From: Spodoptera frugiperda
Taxonomy: Eukaryota > Arthropoda > Insecta > Lepidoptera > Noctuidae
Direction: 5' to 3'
NCBI RefSeq assembly: GCF_023101765.2
Contig: NC_064237.1
Coordinates: 8,155,649 to 8,219,648 of the forward strand
DNA: 64,000 nt
Shown here: positions 44,086 through 55,885 of the stretch, in pieces
Numbering within the stretch: position 1 is the stretch's first letter
How the letters are laid out: every line of letters begins with the position of its first letter
Notes under the pieces: generated by a model
What the model was told of the DNA's origin: nothing
What the model saw: the letters and a program-made list of their open reading frames with translations, nothing else
Database searches by the model: none
Translations under genes and position numbers: made by a program

Positions 44086-44352
44086 GTTCATGTTATTGTT
44101 TTAATTCATTGGAAATTTGTTTTTACAAAATAGTAAAAAGCAATGAAAAATATAACATAATACAACTTTTAGTACAAAGAAAACGCTCTAACGGAGTATA
44201 GATAATTCTATGTCGATCGTTACACGACTTCGGTTCATGTTATTGTTTTAATTCATCGAAAAAAAGTTAACAAATAGTAAAAAGGTATGAAAAAAATTAT
44301 ATCAATATAATTAAACTTTTAGTACAAAGAAAATGCCCGAACGGAGTATAAA
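44086..44352. repeat. two ~120-bp direct repeats
   Basis: GTTCATGTTATTGTTTTAATTCAT...AAATAGTAAAAAG...CTTTTAGTACAAAGAAAA...AACGGAGTATA appears at 44086-44204 and again at 44233-44352 with scattered differences. The copies are 147 bp apart, within the Helitron and just after the minisatellite. Confidence 0.85.
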
Positions 44353-45012
44353 TAAATAATCCAAGTTGTCTTTATCCTCGATAGATGGCGTTGGGATCGA
44401 AATAGATTGCGCTATGGTTTTGTTACAATTATTTGGTTGGGTATCGGCCGAGCGCTTCGGTACTATTGTAGAAAATGTGTATTATCAGTCGTATGATTAT
44501 TTGTCTGTAGTGGTCCTGCTGTTTCGTATATTCTAAATTGGTTTCGTTGTATTTGTCAATTAATAAGTTTATTTGTTGGGTTTTCCTGGTTTTCTGGTTA
44601 AACTTTTTAACGTAGGTTTAGTTTGATATCGATTATTAGTAGTTACTGTAGTTAGTTTTTTTAATAAAATTGTAAGTCTAATTTATAAATTTATTAGATT
44701 AGATTTAAGTCGTTTCTTTTAAATTATTTAGTTTAAGCTTGGTTATTATAGCATAAAGGATAGGTTCTAATATAATTTCTTTTTTAATTGTTATAAATTC
44801 GTAATTCGTAGCTTTCTTTAGTTTTCATCTTAAGTTCGGAAAGATTATAATATTTCTTTAGTTAAAGTCCGTTTTTAAACTATTTTTTCAATGCCCTAAG
44901 TGAGTATACATCTATTAAAATCAAACGCAGAGCTCATTATGTTGATTTTTAAAGAGTTCCCTGGAATATCTTCCACATCTCATTTTTGAAAAGATCCCGC
45001 GAGATCGGGAAC

Positions 45013-45036
45013 TCATCATCATCATCATCATCATCA
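45013..45036. repeat. (ATC)n microsatellite
   Basis: Eight ATC units inside the distal part of the large Helitron, followed by AGCCTATAGC, which resembles the start of family E. Confidence 0.9.
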
Positions 45037-45124
45037 GCCTATAGCTATGGGAACTATGTGGTTAAAACCAAAAATTTGCCGGAAGTCACTATTCCACGCG
45101 AACGAAGTCGCGGGCAAAAGCTAG

Positions 45125-45619
45125 TAAATAATATAAATAACATTAAACATTGGTGTGCGTGTGTATGCACACACAGCTACACACAGCTGTGTGTGTATGT
45201 GTTTGATATACTATAGTTTAATTAGGACAAAGGCATATCAGCTATACCGTCACTACATAGCTTTGTGATCATACTACTCTGATCTAGACCTAAACTTATA
45301 CTTAGTTTTAAACACAGTCATAAACATTTAAAACAAAGTAATACTACCTATACTATACGTTTTAATTAAGCAATGCACAATAACAAACAACGATGTTATG
45401 GCAAGCAGATTTAATTAAATTAGCAACGCGATTGTGAGCTGAATATCCCTGTAGTAACGTCTCAGTGTTTTTGGGAGCTGGAAATGTATGAAACGAAATA
45501 GACCAAATGACGCTTGAATCCCGAATGGAACCTTTTTAGGGAAATTTTGGTTTTATTTACGGAGTCTGCAGATGAAAACTTGTGGTTAGGTCACTGCATT
45601 TCAATATAATAAGTATGTA
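45125..45619. other. unassigned DNA
   Basis: A 10-bp hairpin ACACACAGCT / AGCTGTGTGT lies at 45169-45194. No gene. Confidence 0.4.
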
Positions 45620-45690
45620 ATATTACATGGGACTTATAACTTTGACTTATAACACAAATGGTGAAATGTGTGCAATGCAAAATAAACGAG
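45620..45690 (+). mobile_element. tRNA-SINE 3' fragment
   Basis: ATTACATGGGACTTATAAC...TTATAACACAAATGGTGAAATGTG matches the distal body of the SINE at 31.3 kb. The GACTTATAAC word is duplicated. The tRNA head is missing. Confidence 0.65.
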
Positions 45691-45752
45691 GCTCTAAAGT
45701 TTATTACGTTAATTCTGTTGTAACAGAATGTTTTCTTACTTTTAGTAAATAA

Positions 45753-45928
45753 CTAGCTGACCCGGCAAACTTCGTACCGCCTCAAACATTTTTTTTTCTT
45801 ACCTTTTAGACCTACCTGTGCAAGTGCAGACAAATAATTCAAGACCAAAATTATCTAAATCGCTAAATCCACCCGTTCACGAGTTTTAGTGAGACTAACG
45901 AGCAGCAATTGATTTTTATATATAGAGA
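45753..45928 (-). mobile_element. short non-autonomous Helitron (minus strand)
   Basis: On the minus strand it starts TCTCTATATATAAAAATC after an A, reads CAATTGCTGCTCGTTAGTCTCACTAAAACTCGTGAACGGGTGG, and ends AAGTTTGCCGGGTCAGCTAG before a T. Same family as 41782-41954 in the opposite direction. Confidence 0.8.
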
Positions 45929-47250
45929 TATGTTCTCAAAACAATTTTCCAGTATCGCAACTACGCCATTAAATTGCAGCTATCATAACCCTAAAATCTA
46001 TCAAAATGCACTTACAATATTCCTCTATACCAAGCAAAATGCTGAATCTCCTTCAATCAGAGGAAAATTATGATAATTGCCACTGAAGTTATACCGAAGC
46101 CAATCATATTACACCAGCAAGATATTCACAGTCCGACCTCTCGCATTTACAGTAAGAATGTTTCAAGAAACTTGCCCAGTTTTGTAGCATAAAAGTCTAT
46201 TCTTTCCGCCATTTTACTTTTACTGGCAGAAAAGGACTTGGACCTGAGTCCGTCCTTAATTTTAATAAAAAATTACATGAGCTTCACACGCGAGTCTATT
46301 TTTAAATTTTCTTTGTGCAGTTGCTTAGCTTTGTAAAGGTGTAAATTGTTGTCGCTGTTTATTTAGCGAGTTAAAATGCATGATTATTTTTTGAGAGTTT
46401 ATTTTTTTGTAATTGTTATTTCATTCATTTTCAATATGTCGTTTTGAACTAAATTTTTGACTAATGCAAACAACATACATTCGGAAGTATACGTTTGAAA
46501 CGCAATACACGATCATATTCTATTTTACTTTCTTGCTCTCATTAATATCGCACTCACTTCGTTGTGTCTAATTATATTAACAACTATGTTTGGTATAAAC
46601 ATAGACCACTAAAAATAGGTAATAACATTAATTATTAATCACACTTGAAAATACTCAAAACATAATAATATGCGTACAACGTAAACGTTTCAATAAATTG
46701 AATCGGCAATTAGTCATAAGCTACAATAAGCCGACATTTGTAAACAAGATGTATACAAAGCACATCGAGCTACATAAACCAACATAAGCAGACCGCGGAA
46801 AGTGCGGGTACAATATATAAAGCGAGACCATGATAACCTGGATTTGTATAGGTTCATGTGTATACATATTATTACCTTCCTTCTCAGAAATATAATAATT
46901 GTACACATATTATGTATGTATTGCAAAGAGATTGAGTAATATTGATGAGCGGATCATTAAACTTCAAAGTAAAATGAAAATTGACGGAATTGGGTACTAT
47001 CCTCGGTCAAAAATAAATTATTACAACTTTTCAATACAATAAAATATTAAAAAATAATCACTAGCTAAATTTCTAGAAATAAGTCTGCTATTTGACGTCA
47101 AAAACTTATGACGTCATAATGCACTATTTCATACAAAGTTCATAGAAAATATCGTTTTTGACGTTTCGAAAAAAGTATTGAATTTGACTAGTAGGAAAGT
47201 AGCCTATTAAGTACTTTATTATAATAATTAAGCTTATGGCTATAGCTTCG
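45929..47250. other. 1.3 kb without a supported gene
   Basis: AT-rich. The overlapping minus-strand frames at 46.7-46.9 kb are in different phases and have no recognised domain. Confidence 0.4.
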
Positions 47251-47474
47251 ACGTGTGAAATAACTACTCACTACTATACTAATTCTGAATATTATGAGCC
47301 CTCGGCGGGCTTCGAAAACAGTCAAGCAGCCTCGAAAAGTTACGAGATAACCCCGTATTTTGCAGTTACGATATGTGAAACAAGTCCTCACTACTAAATC
47401 TGAATATTATGAGCCTTCGGTGTGGATCGAAATCAGCCGAGCTGCCTCGAAAAGTTACGTGAATAACCTATATT
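47251..47474. repeat. tandem duplication, period 120 bp
   Basis: Unit 1 (47251-47360) and unit 2 (47371-47474) share ..GTGAAATAA/CAAGT..TCACTACTA, TCTGAATATTATGAGCC(C/T)TCGG, TCGAAA.CAG.C.AGC.GCCTCGAAAAGTTACG and AATAACC.GTATTTT. They differ at many positions, so the duplication is old or the family inserted twice. Confidence 0.8.
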
Positions 47475-47909
47475 TTATTATTTAAATTAATATTTCTAAT
47501 TAATGCTTCCTTGAGTGAACAAGATTACGATGTTATGAAGTTTACATTTACTGGGATCAAAGTATTGACTTAGGCGCTGACCGATTGGTTTCGGACTTAG
47601 AGTTTCTTGTCAATATTGCGGTGAAATTGTCAGTCATGTCTCTTGTAAACTTTAGATTAAACTTGTTATTATTAATATCTCTGAATATTGTGAAAGTATT
47701 TCCAAGAAAATGTATTTGATGAACATAGTAGCTATAATAATATGATAGTTAAGTTATGAATTCTGTGTTGTAGAGGTTGAGCCTGTTGCTAACTTAAATT
47801 TAGACTGAGTGCTGGTATAATTAGAATATAAAGTCAATAACATTTATTCAACATCGAAATAGAATTGAAAACTACTCGCTTCTCAGTTATACGTATGTAC
47901 AATTTCAAC
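47475..47909. other. unassigned AT-rich DNA
   Basis: No gene or repeat recognised. Confidence 0.4.
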
Positions 47910-48133
47910 GTCACTTTTCACCATTTGTGTTATAAGTCTCATGTAATAGAGGGTAAGCCTATTGCCATATACTGGGCACTTTCAGACTCCGTGCCGTATC
48001 CGTATTCGTATTATTGCGAAATTTTCGAAAAACCGAAATAAGCCTAGCAATTTCTTTGTCCGATACAGAAATCGAATCCGAGACCCCTTGTCCGGCTGTC
48101 GCACTTGAGACCATTCGACCAACGAGGCATTCA
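47910..48133 (-). mobile_element. tRNA-derived SINE (minus strand)
   Basis: Reverse complement of the 31.3-kb SINE: TCACTTTTCACCATTTGTGTTATAAG, GTAAGCCTATTGCCATATAC, CAGACTCCGTGCC, then the B box complement GAAATCGAATCCGAGACCCC and the A box complement CCATTCGACCAACGAGGC. The short minus-strand open frame is incidental. Confidence 0.85.
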
Positions 48134-50341
48134 GCCCATTTACATTTACAACTTTTCAATCATAAGAATACATAAACATAAAGTGTTCATTTGAACAACA
48201 TGAACTGGTTTAATTACATAAGAATTTCTAATAAAGTTTATATTAAAATACCACTTGAAAGAAACTTCGGCTCGAGAAGCGATCAAAGTATTCAACATGT
48301 CTAATGATATTGTTGTCGTCATGTCTTGTATATGTATATACCACCCTCCAAATATCTACAGCTGTAAAACTTCCCCCACTCAAGTATCTTGTTAACAATT
48401 CTAGGCACTAATACACCAAATTGGATTTTGTTCATTCAATTAGACACACTCCTAACTCTAATAACGTTTAAGATATTCCTATTTCGTACTTCAAAGCTTT
48501 AATTCTCTTTAGTTTATAGCACATAAAATCTGTTATAAAAAACGGCGCTGGACAAAGTCGAGCACGACTTACAGAAGAGTCTTAAACTCGATTCTGGCAA
48601 CAATTTTCATAGTTGCAAAAGTTTAAAACTGTAAATGTTATTATTCGAGCATCTACGTCTTCTGAACAATTTCAAATTACACCTTTAAAGTTGAAGAATA
48701 CAATTCGAGTTCACAACACACTTAGGTGTTGTAAAACAATTTTTAACAGAGATGAATTGCGGATTCGGGAAGTTTGGGAAGTAATTATGACGGTCTGTAA
48801 TCTGATTAAAATTTTCGGAACGTTAGTAACGAGATCGCATAATGAGTTATGATAGAAACAGTGGCTCCGTTCTAACCTTAGCCGTTATAATGAATTTAAT
48901 TTGAAAAGCAAATCAGACGCCGCGCCGTGATTCAAGCTAGCTTTCGCTTTTTATTTGTGTTGATGATTGTTTTTATTTACCCTTCACTTGTATTTTACCC
49001 TTTTGACATAGTGACTTCTATTCAATTAAAATCTTATGGTCAAATACTCAAACGTCACTCAATTTGAAGACGCTTTCGAAAATAGTTCTGTCTTTACAAA
49101 TTCTTTATAAAGGACAGAGAAAGAAAGATATTGAAGTACAACTTAATATTGAGTAGCGTTTCAGTATTCGGGCATTTAGTAAGTAACTAATCACGAAAAT
49201 ATCCCAACTCACATTCATACTACGCCGTAAATGTAGTGTCAAATATTCCAGAAGTATTTTTTTATTTCTATAAAAAATAAGGTGTAATATTACATAAAGA
49301 TCACACACCTGTCACACATACATAATATTAGCAAGCGATACTACATCGCACGAGTACCTCTTGTAAGCAATTTGCGAGTAATCGGCAATACGTGTGACAG
49401 CTGTCATCAGAATGTTGCAAGGAGATAAAAATATCAAAATACCAATAGAGGGGAGGGGCTTTGATGAGCGCCCTCAGGAAACGTGTGCTTGTGAATGATG
49501 GATTGTTGTACTTATATTGTTTTTTTTTTATCATGTGTTTATTTATATTGGACTATAATATTTTTATTTTAGTGAAAAACATACACTATTTGTTTTTGTT
49601 TGTGCTTTTTTGGTAGTTTCCTAATTCAGGCTTTGGATGATCTATTTAGAAGTTCCATTTCGTTTTAGGGTCAATTGCAGATATGTAATAAATAGGACTT
49701 TAGGGAACAGTGAGTAAAGTTTCCTAAGAAAAGGAGGATCCACTGACCAGGCGCGATGATCATATCAAACGGGCTTTCTGCCCAACTGTTGTTCGTTAGG
49801 ATTTTCTTTCCATGTTTATTCACATGTAGACTTCATATGTGTAATGTAGGATTTATGACGTCATCCGTTGATTTGTTTGTCGAACGTCTATGTGCGACTT
49901 TTGTCATCTGTCACTTGTCATATGTCGCCACAAGGACCAATTGCATTTTCGAGACCTAAAACAACAATGGGAATGGAATAGACGCAAAGTGAGGTGACTA
50001 CTACAATTAAATACAACAACTGGTCGAGAAAATGGTACCATTTGCATATAAGTTCCTACTAACACAATTTTCATAATAACTAACTAAATAAAATCATGCC
50101 ACGAAATTGTGTACCTTCCTGTATTTCCCTTATATTTTCGACATTACTAGTATTTCCTTAAAGTGGGCCTCTCACGTGAGACAGACAGACACACACTTCC
50201 AAATGTCGAGCGTGCGGAGTAAGGAGACGTTTTTAATGACGTCATTCGCGTACGCAACGTTCCTTGTATAAATGCTCTCTGAGAAGGTGTTTCTGTACCT
50301 AGTTAGAGTGAGGGGGAGTGGTTAAAAGTATAGACAAATAG
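48134..50341. other. 2.2 kb without a supported gene
   Basis: The short frames at 48.6, 49.1, 49.3 and 49.8 kb have no domain I recognise. No known repeat. Confidence 0.4.
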
Positions 50342-50624
50342 GCAACGTCACGGCTTATATTCTTGAAGGGGTAGGCAGAGGTGCACCTACACATAACGGC
50401 ATGTAAAGCCACTGTACAATGTATACTCACTTTTCGCCATTTATGTTATAAGTCTCATGTAAGCCTATTGCCATAAAATGCACACAATTATAGATTACGT
50501 ACTTACTGAGAATATTTGGAAAATCCTAAAAATGTCCGGCGATTCTTGCCTGAGCTGGAAATCGAACCAGAGACCCCTTGACCGGCAGTCACACTTACGG
50601 TCACTCGACCAACGAGCCAACGAG
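50342..50624 (-). mobile_element. tRNA-derived SINE (minus strand), full-length
   Basis: GCAACGTCACGGC...GGGGTAGGCAGAGGTGCACCTAC forms its 3' end, followed by CACTTTTCGCCATTTATGTTATAAG, GCCTATTGCCATAAAATG, GGAAATCGAACCAGAGACCCC (B box) and GGTCACTCGACCAACGAGCC (A box). This copy keeps the distal GGCGTGACGTTGC-type end that other copies lack. Confidence 0.85.
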
Positions 50625-52040
50625 ATGGACAAATACATATTTTATATTGGACAGCTGAGAAAATTTCATTTATTTTTCAAATTAATTTCTTTTAATTAAT
50701 TAATTAATTAGAAAGACGAAAATTGTATAACTGCTTACCATTTTGAAGAGAAGTGAATCTGGTCTACAATCTACAAATGATACTAATATGTAAACATTAG
50801 GCAGATATTAAAAGTTCGCCCGACTCCGCACCAATAACATAAGGCAAACCAAACCAGAACGAACAAAATTCACCTTTTAAATGAGCAACAATCAATCTTT
50901 ACGAACTTACCCACTCACAGTTGTAGGCAACTCAATTCTTTTCCATAACATTGTACCTAGTAGTTCCCGTAGGGACTCATCAGAGTGATCGATCGCACAC
51001 CTGCCCCGTTTAATTCAATACAGTTGCTTAATAGGTGTTATTACTAGCATGTATCGCGAATATTAAATTATTCCAGCAAAGAGCAAGTAAGCCTCTAAAA
51101 GGGAGACAAGACTACTTAGCGATTAATTTATTAAAGCTGCCTCATGATTCAATTTGAGACACAAAGGCTGTTCACGTGTTCGCACTCGCTAAATACCCAT
51201 CCAACTAATACTTGGATTCGCTGTGAACAACGCTCTCGTGCATGTAAAAGTACACGGTTTCATTTCTAAATTAATGTGTAATTTACTTTTAATTATACCC
51301 GAGTACATACTTGACGTGACTTGACTGTGACGTCATAGTACAACGTTAATTTTGTATAGGTAAGATATTCAAGTCATCAAAACCTTAGATGCATATAATT
51401 TGGTCAGTTTTGATTGTACGACAAAACTAAGCATACAGATCAATATGTTACATCGAGGGCTTCATAGAGTTACACACATGTCTAAAAATGTTAACATTCT
51501 CCATTCTCACAGCTTTCAAATTATTACATAGTCTTTGTCTATAAAAACAGGTTTTATCACTGAATTGGATGGGCACTGTAAATAGACACGACCTTTATAA
51601 ACGTAAGGAAGATAAACACAGAGCTATAGCAAATTTATATACCACGACACTTAGAGCAGTTCCCAACAATTACCCAAGAATAATAGAACCTTTTAAAAAG
51701 ACGTCTTCAGAATTATTTTCATAAATTCTACGGACTGCAGGCATCGCTAATGGTCCCTTATTTAATTCGGTACCCGGAGTAATTACATCAAGTGCTATTA
51801 ATTTCACATTTCGATCTTAGGCCCCCAATATTGAAGGTATGCGTACGATGCTGCCGAGTGATGTAGACGAACTAGGCATAGGAACTAAAGGGTGCTTAGA
51901 CTGGCGTTTAATATGAATTAGATTGGGTGTGATGGTGAAATTCTGTGGCAACTGCTTTATGATATTATGATTGAGAATCTAATGACATAATGATACATTA
52001 CACTCATACAACTCATTAATATCCCATGTTATTATCCTGA
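50625..52040. other. 1.4 kb without a supported gene
   Basis: A TTAA run occurs at 50692-50710. Otherwise AT-rich with no recognised feature. Confidence 0.4.
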
Positions 52041-52225
52041 CACTGCCTCGTTGGCCGAGTGGTTACAAATACGAAAAATAAGTTGAGCGTATCATCGGTC
52101 GGTTGTACAAAATTTCTTAGTAGTAGCACGAGTCTGAAATGTCATGGTTTATGGCAATAGGCTCACCACCTATTCATGGGACTTACAACATAAATAGTGA
52201 AAAGTGGGTGGATATGTACACTCAC
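52041..52225 (+). mobile_element. tRNA-derived SINE, B box deleted
   Basis: CACTGCCTCGTTGGCCGAGTGGTTACAAATACG preserves the A box, but the copy then jumps to CTTAGTAGTAGCACGAGTCTGAAATGTC, TATGGCAATAGGCTCACC, CATGGGACTTACAACATAAATAGTGAAAAGTGGGTG. The GGTTCGATTCC region is absent, so it should be transcriptionally weak. Confidence 0.8.
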
Positions 52226-53028
52226 GCTAATTTACATCTACTTCATTATGTTTCAACCTTGACAAATTACATCATTTTTGAGAACATCTTACCTGACAAA
52301 AAAAAAAGATAAACCCAACACAATATTCTATATTAATATAAACGTTTTCTTCATAATTCCAAGCAACGACTTGAAATCGCATAAAAGTCGCAAGTTTGCA
52401 ATTAAAACACCTTAGATACAGTTATTGCGTCCCTGTTAAAGTAGTGAGCAAATTGTTTCAGGACGGTGATGCTCTAAAGTGGTGCGTCTGAGTGGACTGT
52501 AATTAGGTTTGCTTTATACCTGAACTTTAAGTTATTTCGTTCACTTATAAATGTAGATAGAGTGTAATAGAAAGTGGAAATATAATGGAGTAGTTACTCA
52601 AACGTGCTCATGTAATTTACATGATTTATGGAGCGATTAATTTTGTAAAGAGATGTAGGTTCTAAATGCAAAGAAGTTTGGATAAATTATTTTGGCGATT
52701 TTGTTCAGTTATTGTTGATGATTGGTATAGAAATATGGAGCAATTGAAACTACTAGTATTAGAACTCGAAACGGGATATTTACCATGTCTTTCTAATTCT
52801 ATGAGTTTCCGATATTTCTAATTCAATTGAAACTAGCAAAGACTAACAGAAATTTCGTATTTACTGTACCATTAACAAAGGCGTCACTAGTACAAAAATA
52901 AATCTTCATCGCACCTGCCTGATTACAGCATCTGCAATATTTTTTTCTGAAATGAAGTGTACAAAATCTAATTAAAACACTTTTCACGTTATCTGGCTTC
53001 GTTCGTGGATCTATTGGAAATTGGCTGA
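52226..53028. other. unassigned AT-rich DNA
   Basis: The 75-residue minus-strand frame at 52823-53050 is not recognised and runs into a hairpin arm. Confidence 0.35.
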
Positions 53029-53274
53029 CTAGTTGAGTTGGGAAACTCAACTAGATGTCTTAATCAAGAGCTTTCATCGCGGCGGGGTCAAGAGTCAAAC
53101 CCCGCTTTCCTTAAAGAAAAATACTCTCTTATATTTTCATTATTACACTTCTATTTCAAGAGGCTTTTAATATAAAAGCTAAAAAGTAGAATTAAATACA
53201 ATTTTTAAAGTGTTCATTGGAACACTTTAAAAATTGTATTTAATTCTAACACTTAAGCGATTGCGCTTAAGTGT
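53029..53274. repeat. cluster of perfect hairpins with very short loops
   Basis: Four exact stems occur in 246 bp. 11 bp with loop GGGA (53029-53054, CTAGTTGAGTT). 7 bp with loop ATA (53163-53179). 29 bp with loop ATTG (53187-53248, TAGAATTAAATACAATTTTT...). 11 bp with loop ATTG (53249-53274, ACACTTAAGCG). The last two are directly adjacent with no base between them. Confidence 0.92.
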
Positions 53275-54404
53275 GTACTTAAATACTAAGCAGAGTTAAT
53301 CCACTTTAGCACTTCACCGAGAATAAATAGCCTTTTATTTTACCCTCAATAAAAGTGTAACTCAATTCGAAGCCGAGGAATACCCCTTTTTATCAATGCA
53401 TTAAAATAACCCGACCTTTTCATCGCGTATAAGGTTGCAGAAACGGTGCTCTCTCCCAAGAGACATAAGACAAAATTGCTTGAAGTTAGACGGCACGTTC
53501 TATGCACCATTTTCGCTTATTCATAAATACAAGTAAATATTATATTATTGTTCATTTCATCGCCCAAAACTTTCGCAGCACGAAGTTAAAACTAGTTAGA
53601 TTTTAATGAATTCTCACGGTCACATTTGTACGGAACAGAAGTGTCGTTAAGTCGATGGGATTTCGTGAGAGATTTTAGGAGTTTCATTATTTAATTTAGT
53701 TTTAGCAATTAGGTGTTGTATTACTGTTTTACAATTAGTAATTTTTTTACATTAACTACCACGTCGGACAAAAGTGACAGACGCTTAGCAAAGGATTTAC
53801 CTTCAACTGTTTTCTTTCGGCAGTTAATGCTTTAAGTTAAGGTAAAAAGAAAAATACTGATTTACGTAATAAGTTAAATAACAATAAAATAAAAGTTAAA
53901 ACTAATTTTACTATTTCTAAAACCTGCGAAGACGCAAGAGATCATTAGCCATATAAACAGAAGCAGTTCAAAAAACACACAGAGTAAATAAACGAAGCAC
54001 ATCTTATATATTCTTATATATATCCTATCTTGCATGGAACTCGAAAAAGTAAGCATTAAAACACGAAAGGGTATTAGGTTGCAAATTTATTCTGAATGAT
54101 CTGAAATTTAAATGTGAGCTCATCAAAGTTCCTACAGAGAAAGTTACTTGTAATATGTGAGCATGTGATTGCTTTACATCTTAAAAAGAGCCTCGGGACA
54201 CAGGCGTGGCTACAAGGGAAATTTGCCTAATTGGTTATTACCTCTTATTAGCTAAGGCTCGATTTTATTGTACAAAAATATCGTAGCTTTTGTTACTATG
54301 TTGTTTCTTTTGTTAATTTTGGATACAAGAGAGATTTTCTACTTTTGTTTTATTAAGTGCTCGTTGTTTGACGTTTATGAAATGGGGAATAGATCAATCA
54401 TTAA
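53275..54404. other. 1.1 kb without a supported gene
   Basis: AT-rich. No gene or repeat family recognised. Confidence 0.4.
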
Positions 54405-54588
54405 TTATTATGTTATTGGCTTACTCACTTTACTGTTTGATGAGGAACTAGACTAGTTTCAAGCCATGCCAGATGCTCATATTCATGAGTAGCATTCCAC
54501 CACATACGAAGCGGCGATTGTGATCTCGCTGCTACTGTTAGTGAGTTCCTCGTCAAAAGGTTACGTGAGTAAGCTGATAACATAATAA
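54405..54588. mobile_element. MITE, family C, complete copy
   Basis: The ends TTATTATGTTATTGGCTTACTCAC and GTGAGTAAGCTGATAACATAATAA are inverted. The similarity continues inward (GATGAGGAACTAG against GAGTTCCTCGTC), giving inverted repeats of about 45-50 bp in a 184-bp element. The core carries CTAGTTTCAAGCCATGCCAGATGCTCATATTCATGAGTAGCATTCC. The element has no coding capacity and needs a transposase from elsewhere. Target duplication unclear (AT-rich flanks). Superfamily not assigned. Confidence 0.8.
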
Positions 54589-55108
54589 ATAATATAGTAT
54601 GAGACATACTAGAGAAGTTATGATAAAATTATTTCTTATTTATTGTTTTTTTTTTAAGTATTAAATCTTTTTAAATTGACTTTTATTAGTAATTTATTAA
54701 CAAGCACTCAATGAGTCTTTTATAAACAACACAACCTAAGATAATAAATCCAGGCTTATAAAATTACTCATAGACAAAGGGTTTAATAAATTTTCGATAT
54801 GGTTTCAGTATCATATTTAATTTTGATAGATTTTTCATCAACTTTGATCCGGGTTCGGCCGAAAAGGGCCTACGTCGTGATATTCATGGCTTCGTGTTTG
54901 GGCGGGAAGCCCATATATTAATTTGTTTTGGCATAGATAGGGCAAGATTGTGCCGTATTGTGTTCCTAGTTTGCTGAAAACGGTCTTGTGAAAATTAGTT
55001 ACAAACAAAAAACAAAATATTTTGTATGTTCCTAAAATAAAATAAAAGAGGTTAACCTTATGTGGTATACAATTACTTTATGACGTATTTTATTTATCGG
55101 ATAGCTAT
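54589..55108. other. unassigned DNA
   Basis: Just after the MITE, AGTATGAGACATACTAGAG recalls the TAGTATGTCTCA block after the 29.8-kb copy. No gene. Confidence 0.35.
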
Positions 55109-55310
55109 GATTCGGCACGAATGGGCTGGCTCGATCGGAGTGATACCATAGCCTCACAGAAAACCGACGTGACACGACGCTTGCGTTGCATTTCGTTGTG
55201 TGGGTGAGGTTACCGGGGGCCCAATTACCACCCTTCCCAATCTTTCCGATTCCCCAACAACCCATGGGCGGCGGTAATCAGTCTGCTTGTTTACCAGCTT
55301 ATACCATAAA
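55109..55310 (-). repeat. interspersed repeat, family B, internally deleted
   Basis: TTCGGCACGAATGGGCTGGCTCGATCGGAGTGATACCATAGCCTCACAGAAAACCGACGTG, ACGCTTGCGTTGC, GGTTACCGGGGGCCCAATTACC, CCAACAACCCATGGGCGGCGG, TTTACCAGCTTATACCATAAAA. The central CACCAGAGGCGTTACAGG and GCCGGCC parts are missing. Confidence 0.8.
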
Positions 55311-55885
55311 AAATATGCTACAATTTTTATTTATGTCCGGGGTGAAGCCATGCATTGTTCTAACTTCCGGGAATTTTTCCTCCTAATTGGCTACAGAGAT
55401 CACAAATAAAATCACACCTTTATTTAATACGGTATGTCCATTATAAAATCTTTATTATTTTTTTGGTGCCAAAGATTTCAAGACTAAAACTAAAATGCAT
55501 ACCAATAAATGCAGATCCGTAGTTTAAATGATTCTATCAAAATAATGCAGCTCCATGGTCTTTAGCCCCGGACAACGGATCGCAGAGGAAATTCCTGACG
55601 ACTTAATTAATCTTTCAATGGAAGAGCAATAATTTAATTAAAGCGTGTACAGGACCGTTTTCAGGTATTCCATTTTCTTTTTAAGTTGGACACGTGAATG
55701 GCTTTTAGTGTAAAGAAATGGCTGGTCATTTGATATAGGTTAAGTCGGATTTGCTAATGAACTATTTTCGGTTTATATTAATTGTTAACTTAACATTTAT
55801 GGTAAATATAAAAATGAGTTTGTTTTTCATTAAGATGTTTAATGGTTTGAGGAAAAGTAAAAGGAAAAAACAAAACATGGAAACA
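55311..55885. other. unassigned DNA
   Basis: No gene or repeat recognised. Confidence 0.4.

Larger units (their letters stand above)
42920..45124 (+). mobile_element. large non-autonomous Helitron with an internal minisatellite
   Basis: The 5' end TCTATACATATAATAAAATCG follows an A. The 3' end is CCACGCGAACGAAGTCGCGGGCAAAAGCTAG before a T, with the stem CGCGAACGAAGTCGCG ending 8 bases before CTAG. These fit Helitron rules exactly. Inside, in order: a (TGTCTGTT)n run, the GCGCGCTAATCTCAGAAACAGCTGATCCGA block typical of arthropod Helitrons, a ~700-bp (AAAATAAAAAT)n array, two ~120-bp direct repeats 147 bp apart (44086, 44233), about 600 bp of AT-rich filler, and (ATC)n. No Rep-helicase frame. 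The two ends could belong to neighbouring elements with a lost junction between them, but no other end is visible inside. Confidence 0.7.
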
